From positions 186,001 through 250,000 of the forward strand of contig JAJSPD010000054.1 of assembly GCA_021307315.1 (NCBI GenBank): DNA of 64,000 nucleotides, written 5' to 3'. How positions within the stretch are numbered: position 1 is the first letter of the stretch; every line of letters begins with the position of its first letter. The DNA is from Bisporella sp. PMI_857 (lineage: Eukaryota > Ascomycota > Leotiomycetes > Helotiales > Helotiaceae). The notes below the pieces were generated by a model that saw nothing but the letters and a program-made list of their open reading frames with translations, was not told the DNA's origin and did no database searches. This document shows positions 55,092 to 64,000 of the stretch, piece after piece. The translations under genes were made by a program, and so were the position numbers.

Positions 55092-56545
55092 TTTTTGTGT
55101 TGAGGAAGGACCAGATCGTCACTTCATCTAGTGTGAGACGAGATGGGGAGATGAACCTTGGCTCCTATAAAGAGGTTTTAGGCGAAAGCTGGTTTGGTGA
55201 AGTGGTGATGGATAGTCTAGGTGGTTAGACTTTGTTGCTGCTGCTAGAACTGCTGCCGTGATGATAAGTATCTCTATCAGAGATGGTTTGGCCGACTTAG
55301 GAAGTGTGACAGTGATGTGGATGACGATGGACGTCCTGATATCAAAGTAGCTGACTAATATGAAAAAGCGGGTCGTGTAACAAGAGTGAGCAACGATGTC
55401 CCTTGATAAACTTGCTATAAACTTGCTTCAAACAATTTATGAACATCAACTTGTAATAAACTATGGATTCTGAGCAAGTGCTTAATATAACTTCATGATA
55501 AGTCGCGTTTAACAAACACGTGCGCCTAACTTTCGGTTTCCCTACTGCTGGTATTCACGAGTTGGAGTTTATCCTTGAGGAGCTCAAAGTTTAAACTTCA
55601 CAATGTCTGTAAAGCTTAAAGACATTGTATATAGAATCCTGTGAGTCCGAATACCTGAAATTTGCCTCGTTTTTATGCCTTTCTTGTTAAGTTAAATAAA
55701 ATTCGAGTTGACAAGAAGGTGAAGGCTGGAACAGCCCCGACTGACAACATCCTTCAAGTTTGGATAGTCCTTGAGCACTATATCAACCTGTCTCTCACAT
55801 CTCATATATACGTGAAAGTGCTGCGACAGTGATAGGAGTAACCGCCTCCTTATGTGTTATCCCGCTACGATGTTAACATCTATTCATAGTTGTACACATT
55901 CTTAGGCGTCACTTCTAGTATGGCGAATATGCCACCACTGGATACATAAGCTCCAAGGCTGAAAAGTGGTCACTGTAGAATTCCTGAGCATGATGCTATT
56001 GTTTGAATCCTCCGCCACATACAAAGGCGGCAGTTCCACAACATACTATTTATTTATTGTAGGCACATAACAAGCCCGCAACCTTGCACCCCCATTCACA
56101 ATGCATATAGGGTCTTCCCTCAGGCTCCAAATGCCTTCTCAGTGAGAATGGGCCCCCAGGCAAGGAGTTTGTTCATGTTCTACGCTTAGATAGCCATCAG
56201 CTTCGACGTTGTCCCAAGTAGTCCGATCTCGACACGAGTTCTCTGGCCCACGACCACGACTTCAACCACTGGGTGCAACGGGAACATCGATTTCCTCATT
56301 TGCTCTTGTTAATAGAGAAGACCCGGAAACTCAAGAATCGTAGGAGTCAGTCCAAAAGAACGATTTCTAGGTTGCCAGCTTCTGAGCAGCTCCTGGTTCG
56401 GCCTTCGACGCCAACCCCGATATCACCTTCAGCCTCTCCCTTTCAAGTTGCCAACCCCCCAACACGATATGTCTAGCTCACACTTTATACCTTCTTGTAG
56501 GTTCCTTCATTTAAAATAATGCCTTCTTCAAAGCTGAGGATATAG
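55092..56545. other. Intergenic region with possible hidden 5' exon
   Basis: The reading frame of 56222..56476 (after a TAG at 56219) is coding-like and may be an upstream exon of the next gene, for example through a GTAGGA donor at 56340. I could not fix a start. The rest shows nothing. Confidence 0.4.
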
Positions 56546-58414
56546 TGTTCACTACAGATCCGTCTGGGTCACAGCAGTTCTCTTCCGTAGATAACAACAA
56601 GTGGACGCTACTTCCTCGTGTACCGATCTCTCCTACAATGCTCATAGCCTATAGAGCAATGCATGGTAACAAGGACAAAGGGGACCATACTTACGGCCCG
56701 ATGCATGGTGCTCTCTACCTCTTCCCACGGCGTCATCCTGATGAAGCCAACCTGGCAAATTTGGCTTCATGGCCCAAATATGCAGAGTCAGTGCGTTCTA
56801 GGCCTGCGAATTTGCTGAACGCTAATGACTATAGACTAACTCCCGGTAGCTGGTTCTTTTGGGATCCTACAACTCAAGTCATCTTTGCCACTCCACAACC
56901 ACCAAACAGATTTTGTGATGTTCCAAAGGAAGAAAAAGAAGTTGGAATCAAAGCTAACGGAGAAGGCATTACTACTTTTGCAGAATATACTGCTGCAAAC
57001 CCTCCCAATTTCAAGCCCAAGCATTACAGTGGAAAGCAAAGCTTTGCACATTATGGCTACACAGCTGTCGGTAACACTTGGGCTGATCCCGATAGCGCGG
57101 CCGAGGTGCTTGATGCTCATGAGTCCTCTGATGCCCCTTTAATTCCTATGTTGCCAGTAGTATCAGATGGACCAAAGGTCATGAGTGCAGAAGAGGAGGA
57201 TGCGTTCTATGCTATATGTGTTCAGGAGTTATCTGCAGATGGAGAAGATGCTGAAGGAGATCCTCGACAAACACGAATTTCTCCTGCTATATTCGCTCAG
57301 TGGGCACAGAGCGCTAGCAGAGGAGATCGATTTGTAGTTACAGAGACTGAAGCTCCAGTAAGTTATTTCGATCAGCATTCACGAGCGGCATATTACCAAT
57401 ACATTGTTTTTCGAAGATTTACTTACAATATAAGCAACCATTCATTCGAAGAAGAACCTTTGAATATACTGGACCTGGCCGCCTTAGTCCTTGGAAGAAT
57501 ATTGAAGCTCAGCCACAGATTTGTCAAGACACAGGTGATCTCATGACAGGTGTCTACGAGCCGGAGCAGGAACCCAGCGTCATCTTCGATCCACGAGGTT
57601 AGTTTCATTCTGGCTTCTGGCCGCGGATAACTGTTCATTGACATAAACTAGAGGTCGATATGAGCAAAATGCCTGAGACATTCAGTCAAAGTTACCCACT
57701 CGACCACCGAGAGTTTAGACAAAAGGCTTTTGGTATGGAGGAACTTCAGGAACGGATAGAGCGAAGCGAGCGAACTGAAGAATGGGTAGCTTCGTCCACA
57801 GCTCCCGACCGAATCCGGCGATTTCAAGTGGTAAGCAAATATAGCCTCCTCAAGAATGTTATGGGTTCCTAACCGGACCGTAGGATACCATTGCGAAGGA
57901 GCTTGCCACTTCCAGCGATCCGGACGGCGAAAAGCACTACGAAGAATTAATTCGCCTCTTTGAATCTCTCAAGCAAGAGCATGATGCCAAATTAACTTAC
58001 AACGAAGAGCAGTATAGCAAGGTCGTCGGCCCAGTAGGCGATGAATCGCGGCTCAAGCGAGAAATCCTCATCCTACAGAACCAAGCGATCCTGCATGAGC
58101 TCTCATCTGGTTCAAGACTCACTGCACGGCCCGAACGCCCTCCTCCAGTGGGACCAGAAACCATCAAATCACGACCAGAAGAGAGGAAAAATCGCTTTGC
58201 GCGCTATGTTGCAGAATGTGAACAGGATATGCGGATCGAGATCAAGAAGACGGAGTTGGTGAATGAAGAGCTCGAGGAAGAGCTGGCACCGGTCCTGAAA
58301 CGTGTAGCGGGATTGGAGGTCATGAGCAACGAGTTGAGAAGTTTGCTTCGATTAAGACCAGATGCCGACCCTATGCAATTTCTTGCATATCCAGAGCGAG
58401 CGCATGAGAGGTGA
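56546..58414 (+). CDS. Unknown coiled-coil protein, 5' end unresolved
   Basis: Exons 56546..57357 (open at its 5' end), 57435..57597, 57652..57830, 57884..58414, at least 561 aa. The junctions join EAP to QPFIRRRTFEYTGPG, DPR to EVDMSKMPE, and FQV to DTIAKELAT in frame. There is no ATG near the 5' edge: the acceptor TATAG at 56541..56545 leaves a codon beginning with TG, so an upstream exon must exist. The N-terminal part includes KWTLLPRVPISP and a folded-looking DYRLTPGSWFFWDPTTQ. The C-terminal 180 residues are charged helix, ending near ELAPVLKRVAGLEVMSNELR, likely coiled coil. No family is recognised. Confidence 0.7.
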
Positions 58415-58855
58415 GAAAGCGGGTTCATGACGGTAGCAAGTCGTCTTCGCTGAGCTAGGTTTCATGTCAGATCTTTCACTGTTACGAAAATTGGGTTCAT
58501 CAGCCAACGAAGATCGTGGAGGCAAACATTGTATAGGTTCCTCATATGATATCAGGGAGATTATTTCGGCTCATAAATGTTTCTCAGTAGCCGGGGGAGA
58601 GCGTCTAAGGACAGAATTATAGTGTGCATGCAAGTATAATTTTGTACAATTAAGTAGTTTCGAAATCCTTGAAATCCCGTATATCGTGACTATGTTTCCA
58701 GGCAGGTATCCCTCTTATACAATTCCTCCATGAAATGCCACCTCACCTGAGCGGAGCAGTAAGTTTATATCTACAAAAGATCCAACGCCGCGATGACTTT
58801 TCCCGCTCAATCCATACATACTAATACATGAACCCATGAAGTGGTCGTCCGAGAT
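58415..58855. other. Intergenic between convergent genes
   Basis: Contains two 3' UTRs. Nothing else is seen. Confidence 0.5.
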
Positions 58856-59620
58856 CTATGAATTCTTTACAACGCCAACCTTTGCCGCTCTCAATACCCG
58901 CCCGTTGAGCTTGAATCCTTTTTGTTGTGTGTGGAAGACGGTGTTATCCTCCTTGCCCGCCATCGGTGTCATGAATGTTGCCTCGTGCTCGTTGGGATTG
59001 AATTTCTCGCTCTCAACTGCTGGATCGAAACGCTCCAATCCATGCTTCTTCAATGTCGACATGAGAATCGTCTCTGTCATCTTTAGGCCATCGTATAACG
59101 AGACCAAATCTTGCTGATGCTCATTCTTTTCCTTCACGTTCAACTTTTCTTCAGGGACGGTGGATAGCGCCCGCTCGAGGTTATCAATACTGTCGACTAG
59201 ATCCTTCGCGAACTTCTGGATGGCAAAATCTCTGGCCGATTGCATATCACGCTTCGTTCGCTCTTGTAGGTTCCGGAACTCAGCTACCGACCGCAGATAT
59301 TTGTCCTGCCATCGCTGTCAGCCTATGATCATCGCAATTAAAATCTCGTCACAACATACCTTGAGATCAATAATCTCCTTATCTTTCGCCTCTAATTCCT
59401 TCTTTAGTGGATCAACCGTTGGCTCAGCATCTTTCTTCTCCTCCCCTTCCTTCTTCTCCGGCTCACTAGAATACCATCGCGATGCCAAAGCAGGCCGAGC
59501 CGCAGGGGCAAATTTTATCGCAGCAGCCCGGAGTTGAGGCCGCGCAAGCGAAGGCTGCGCAGATGAGGAGAGGCAGGATGCCAATGATCTGGATTGCCGG
59601 AATAAGCTTCTTTGCATCAT
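58856..59620 (-). CDS. MGE1: Mitochondrial GrpE nucleotide-exchange factor Mge1
   Basis: Two exons: 59620..59360 and 59305..58856 (236 aa; intron 54 nt). It exchanges nucleotide on mitochondrial Hsp70 for protein import and folding in the matrix. The first 50 residues are an Arg/Ser-rich presequence ending near ASRWYSSEPEKK. The long helix runs through ELEAKDKEIIDLK and, across the intron, DKYLRSVAEFRNLQERTKRD. The beta-domain and end carry RFDPAVESEKFNPNEHEA, TVFHTQQKGFKLNGRVLR and AAKVGV, the GrpE C-terminal signature. Length matches yeast Mge1. Confidence 0.96.
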
Positions 59621-60922
59621 GGTTGTGTGTGAGACTTAGGTTGCTGTAAACGATGGCATAGTTGGACAAAAAATTGTCGACCAAGACTAGGAGCCGCTAA
59701 AATACGGTCTATTCGGCCGCCGCTTAATCCTTGGCTTTCCCGCTTTACCCCTATTCTAGCTTCATCTGTTAGTCGTTGTTCTTTGTGTTGTGACACAACT
59801 AGATTGAAAGGACATAGAATTACTCTACATCGATTCACGAAGGCAGGTAAATGAGTTATCCGTGAATTTTGGGCAAAGCATGAGAGACTGTAGGTGTCAA
59901 AAATCACAAGATGGTCCCTGAGAGCTGGCAGTTGTGGTAATTGTTCAGAGGTGAGTAAAGCCGAAGAAATTGTGGATTGCCTGGGACAATTACACTTAAG
60001 ATATCTATGTTGAGCGCAATCAGCATAGCTCCGTTATATATTTTAATCACGTCACGTAGGCCAGGAGGAAAGGAATGTCGATTCAGACAGCCACTAAGGA
60101 TCTCCTCACCCGAATGCCAAGAACTGCGGTCTATTTTGTGATGAGCAGGCTTTTCTTATTGTTTTGCAACAAAAATATTGTGCTCACGTTTAATGGAGAC
60201 ACAGATCTCTCCATCGAGTGGTAGCGTGGAGTGATAGGCAATGGCTGATGCTGTGAACAGCTTTCCTAAAGGCTGTTATAATGTTTGCACTGAAGCATAA
60301 GCTTATTGTCTCATTGTATCACCCAGATTTGTCTAACTGGTAAAGAAGATAGATTCATAGTCGATACTTCAACTCTATGCATAAGGTCACTCTTCTATAG
60401 AGGAAGCTTTATCAGCTGGGGAACATTGGAGCCTTGAGTCGGTGAAACCCGGCTCGAAATCTATATGAAGTCAGATGTAGCATTATAAAACTTCAATATA
60501 AAGATTCCATAGTCCAATTTTAAGATTTATGTGCGCTTTGACCTTCCCTCCAATAGTCTACTAAGTATGGTCTATCAGGAGCATGAACTCTAAAGGTGAA
60601 CCTGACATTTCTTCACCCACACTGAGTACCTGAATACCTGAATAAAGAGTATCATACACGATGCTCAACAGGTCAGATATAGAAATAGAGTTATAGTTTG
60701 ATTCCAGCGTTTTCAGAGTGCCTTATTATATTAATAATACTCCTTGCCATTCCTCCAGCGTTCGCCCAATCTCTTGGAAATTTGGAGTGCTTCCAAATCT
60801 TCACCTACCGGCGCTGATAGTTCTGTCACTCACTTATCACAACCAAAGACGTGCTACACCAGCAGCACAGACCCCCGTCGAACTCTCTCCGCTAGTTACA
60901 ACGACAATCAAATCTCAAAATT
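59621..60922. other. 1.3-kb intergenic region, no gene seen
   Basis: Holds the MGE1 promoter and the leader of the next gene. No supported feature is seen. Confidence 0.5.
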
Positions 60923-61604
60923 ATGGCTAGCAACGAGAATCTTAATCCGAACACTGGCAGCGTTACCAAGGCTCCAAGCATGACTATCCCAAATGACTCC
61001 AGTTCAGCTACCCCGTGAATGCCAGTCCAGGTATAAGTCTCTATCCCCCATTTTGTCAGTAAAATTAACCATAGCCAGCTCGTTCAGCATCCCACAACAA
61101 TATCAATGAGCTCGAGGCTAAGGAAACTGCTGAGAAGGTATCCAAGTCCACTTTACCCTTTCTACCACCGACATTAATCCGTGACTTGCCAGTTCCCCAC
61201 CCTAGGAGTAGGCCGCAGTGCTTCGGTTGAAAGGCCCAAGTCCCTCACCGCGGCAGAGATGTATCAAGAAGTTGCGCTGGAAGAGGATTTGACAGCTGGT
61301 ATGATCCTTGTACATAACCATCTAACCCCACTGTAACTTTCGGAACTCCTTAACTTACCCTCCTTATCGTATTTTCCAATTTAATATTCATATAGCTATT
61401 GAACGCCTCAAAAACGAAGAACCACCCTTGTCCTATGAAGAAGCACAACAAGCTAAGCGGGAGCGTAGCGCATCGATCAAGAAAGTACGCCGCGATACTA
61501 TAACATTCATCCGTAATCGCACCGCCTCTCGCGCTTCAGCAACTGGACAACCCGTACTTCTTGACGCCCAGAAGGAAAACACTGAAAGAGGAACACGGGA
61601 GTAA
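60923..61604 (+). CDS. Unknown small basic protein, probable frameshift in exon 1
   Basis: Proposed exons 60923..61030, 61079..61137, 61193..61298, 61396..61604. The first exon reads MASNENLNPNTGSVTKAPSM and reaches a TGA at 61017. One base change there would give SSSATPVNASPARSASHNN and lead in frame through three further canonical exons (ELEAKETAEK; FPTLGVGRSASVERPKSL; AIERLKNEEPPLSYEEAQQ) to the stop at 61602. So either the gene carries a one-base frameshift, or the true first exon lies elsewhere. The protein is Ser/Arg/Lys/Glu-rich and disordered apart from a helix around EMYQEVALEEDLTAAIERLK. No family is recognised. Confidence 0.5.
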
Positions 61605-61924
61605 AGGAAGGGACCACAAGATATTGGAGTATCGGCTTTGCGTGTTTGCATATAGTGCACAAAAGGTTGATCGTTGAATGAACTTAAAGCACACAAATTT
61701 GCATCGGATCTTAATTCGTGTTTTACCAATTGAATGAAATACTATTCGTCTCTTTATGTCTATCGTGATTTATCGGCCGAGAACTCCAAACTCATCCTGA
61801 GTTCCTTGATTCATGAGGCTGTCAGTCCCATGTCAACTCAAGAACGTACAATCTGTCAGCGGACATATTATTAGTCAGTTAAACGATCAAATATCATGAC
61901 TTAATAACACCTACTAGCTCAAGC
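61605..61924. other. Intergenic between convergent genes
   Basis: Contains two 3' UTRs. Nothing else is seen. Confidence 0.5.
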
Positions 61925-64000
61925 TCAAACAGAACAACTAGCTTTAATTGCGGCTATTCCCATCATGATGTAATCATTGTTCGTGGGGTTGGCTCGACGG
62001 AACTCTTTGAAAACGCTCTCCCGGAACTCGTTATGCTCGGGAAATGTTTGATCAAGGAGCTTCGCTTGTTTGCTACGGGAGAACCCAAATTCCCTCTCGA
62101 ATTGTCTTTGAAAGGTATTCTTGATATAGACAAGATGGGTCGTGGAAATATTCTCGATATTACCACTGTTGCTAATAATTGTTTCCTTGTTTTTAAAGAC
62201 ATCCCATATAAACAAGAAGACAAACTGGATAAGTAACTGACGAAGGTCATCTTGTACTGCCTCGGAGAATATGCAGGTGCGGAAAGCCCATTCAAGAACA
62301 TCTACGGGCCAGAAATTTGCAATCAGGGGGTCATAGTTCCCGCCATTTGGGAGATGGATACTTCAAGCATATTAACATTGATCCTTCCAAGGCTAGGAAA
62401 TTTTAGGATCAAGACTTACGACAAAATTACGTCGGTATGGAAATTGGGTAGCACGCTCTCAATTTCGGTATCCTCCTCAGGGGAATCCTGCTGTCGGGCA
62501 ATCTCAGGATCCCTAAACACATAATATAATCCGTATTTTTCACGATGTTGGTGTTGTCTTTCTCCATCTGTGAGGTTTCTTCGTTGAGCTTTCGCCCATG
62601 TCATCAATAACTGAGGGAAGCTTTCACTCTCTTTGCAGTATGTCTGAAATTTAATCTGACGGTACAGACATTTATCCATTTGATTGGTGGTTGGTAAGAT
62701 AGCTTTACAATCAACGAATCGACTACTGATATCCGGGGTGATCTCCCTCAATAACATGCGATTCTTGGAATGCTTACACAGCTAGGTAAAAACCAAAGTC
62801 AGCAAGAGGCTCCAAAGGGGCAAATGTGTGGGTACACCATCTTATGAATTACACATCTTATAATAAAGAGTCTGGATATCAACTTACTTCGCTATGCTCG
62901 TAACAATGAACCAAGAGACATTCCTTGGAGCAGTATCGAACGAAACTTAATGGACCGCATCCAGTACACACGTAAATGGGGTTCTGTTTAGTAGCAACTA
63001 TGTGAACGCAGCAGTAATTGCATCTACCATGTAGAGCAACGTCACTGGCATTAACAGGTATAGGAGCGCTAATAGTAACACCATTAGAAGTGAAGGGTTG
63101 AGCCGTTGCAGGGACCTGTAATGTTGGGTTCAAGGTTGATTCTCCACGAGAAATTTGCGAATGAACATGCGCTCCTTGATGCATCGGTCCACCAATGGGT
63201 AAATTTGGTGGAATAGCCACTGACCGACCTTGCAAGTGAATGGACAGATTAGGTTGGCCGCCTAAGGACACAGGAGCTGGTTGCCCAAGACAGGGATAAG
63301 GACCTGTAGGTTGTGGAACACCGCCGCTTAACATAGCCTGGTACGGATTCAGAAAATATCCTGAATATTCTAAATTCCTTTGACTGTATTGTGTAGATTG
63401 AGCTTGTCCAAAGTAAACTCGTTGCTGATTGCCATATGGGTAATTGTATGAGGGTGATGGCATCCACGGACCTTGAGTGTAGTCATGTTGGGCAAAAGAA
63501 TCGTGCTGAGGTATACCATCACTAGCTTGATATAGAGGGTTTTGTTCCAAGTTGTAATTTTGTTGTCTGGGATGTATGTGCGGACGTGATCTGTCCTGCT
63601 CATGCTCATCATACTGCTCATTCGATCGCTGGTCTCTAAGACCTGATTCCCGAAGGTGCGGATAATACGGTGACTCATGTAAGCCTTCTCTGGGACCGTG
63701 CGAATTGTTGCGGGCCGGAATTTGGCCAACAAAACCAGCATCCTGTTGGGGACGTAGACTCAATGGTGTTGTGTCTGGATCACTTTCAATTGAGCTACCT
63801 TGTTGTTGTTCTCCTAACCTCGCAATTTCGTCGCCGCGGCCGCCTAAATATAGATCTCTTTCAAGATCTACGTCTAGATGTAATTGTGAAGTAACGTATG
63901 AAGTTGGTGTTGCTTGGGAGCCGTCCTGAAGATCCAAGTGTTCACTGGTCTCTGCGCTACTTGTAGTGCCTGTTCGATTCTCAGGCGGCCCAGAGTCGTA
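61925..64000 (-). CDS. MYND-finger protein, 5' part beyond the window
   Basis: Exons (from >64000)..62888, 62781..62420, 62360..61925; at least 637 aa are visible. The frame is open to the right edge, so the start lies outside. Residues before the finger are Gln/Pro/Tyr/His-rich and disordered. The finger is split by an intron: GRCNYCCVHIVATKQ, VCTGCGPLSF, YCSKECLLVHCYEHSE, then LCKH in the next exon. This fits C-x2-C, C-x2-C, YC-x3-C, H-x3-C of a MYND zinc finger, a protein-protein interaction module. The C-terminal part has GGNYDPLIANFWPVDVLEWA, an aromatic helix (IQFVFLFIWDVF), and REFGFSRSKQAKLL. The architecture is seen in fungal proteins of unknown role. Confidence 0.75.

Noticed and set aside
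56545..57546. Gene starting at position 56545
   Set aside because: That codon is GTG overlapping a splice acceptor; fungal nuclear genes start at ATG, so the true start is upstream.
62879..63937. MYND protein start at 63937
   Set aside because: The codon is TTG and the frame stays open to the window edge, so the gene is partial.
1..64000. CRISPR arrays, bacterial operons, rRNA genes
   Set aside because: None is present; the gene structure is eukaryotic throughout.

Overview
The window is nuclear DNA of a filamentous ascomycete (Pezizomycotina). Almost every gene is broken by short introns (about 44-110 nt) with GTAAGT/GTATGT donors, CTAAC-type branch points and CAG/TAG acceptors. Intergenic spaces are short, and the housekeeping set (Sec31, homocitrate synthase, Cox12, Sde2, eS10, protein O-mannosyltransferase, Mge1) is typical of the group. 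A Leotiomycete is my best guess, but that is inference. Exon structures were worked out by hand from splice consensus, frame continuity and family knowledge; coordinates are given in each entry.

Layout. 0-3.3 kb: a divergent pair, mitochondrial ribosomal protein mL61 (-) and the permuted GTPase Gep3/Mtg3 (+), sharing 165 bp. 3.6-4.1 kb: an intronless, truncated second copy of the homocitrate synthase 3' end, followed by a Lys/Glu-rich unknown. 5.1-7.4 kb: a large GIY-YIG-type protein with a C-terminal cysteine cluster and an acidic tail. 7.4-9.3 kb: AT-rich, with two solo LTR-like elements, one with a perfect 5-bp target duplication. 9.3-11.0 kb: the intact eight-exon homocitrate synthase of lysine synthesis. 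11.47-11.90 kb: a non-autonomous DNA element with about 89-bp terminal inverted repeats and a TA duplication. 12.4-13.8 kb: a homeodomain protein whose invariant Asn51 is replaced by Glu.

15-31 kb is ordinary core genome: SEC31 and an RRM protein (divergent), a small mitochondrial membrane protein and COX12 (divergent), an M20 amidohydrolase, SDE2 and RPS10 (divergent), a zinc polyol dehydrogenase and a small mitochondrial membrane protein. 31-37 kb has a protein O-mannosyltransferase, a frameshifted dienelactone hydrolase and a PEP-mutase-family enzyme. 37.4-42.6 kb is a graveyard: the remains of an ABCC transporter and a BAHD-like acyltransferase, probably a decayed secondary-metabolite or detoxification locus.

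44-55 kb looks like an accessory or surface region: a secreted GH18 protein, a secreted cysteine-rich tandem-repeat protein, an unknown polytopic membrane protein, and a transmembrane ADAM metalloprotease, then a small unknown. 56-64 kb has an unknown coiled-coil protein, the GrpE co-chaperone Mge1, a small unknown whose first exon seems frameshifted, and a MYND-finger protein running off the right edge.

No complete undescribed system stands out. The strongest leads are the GIY-YIG gene, the N51E homeodomain, the homocitrate synthase remnant, the inverted-repeat element and the decayed transporter/acyltransferase locus.
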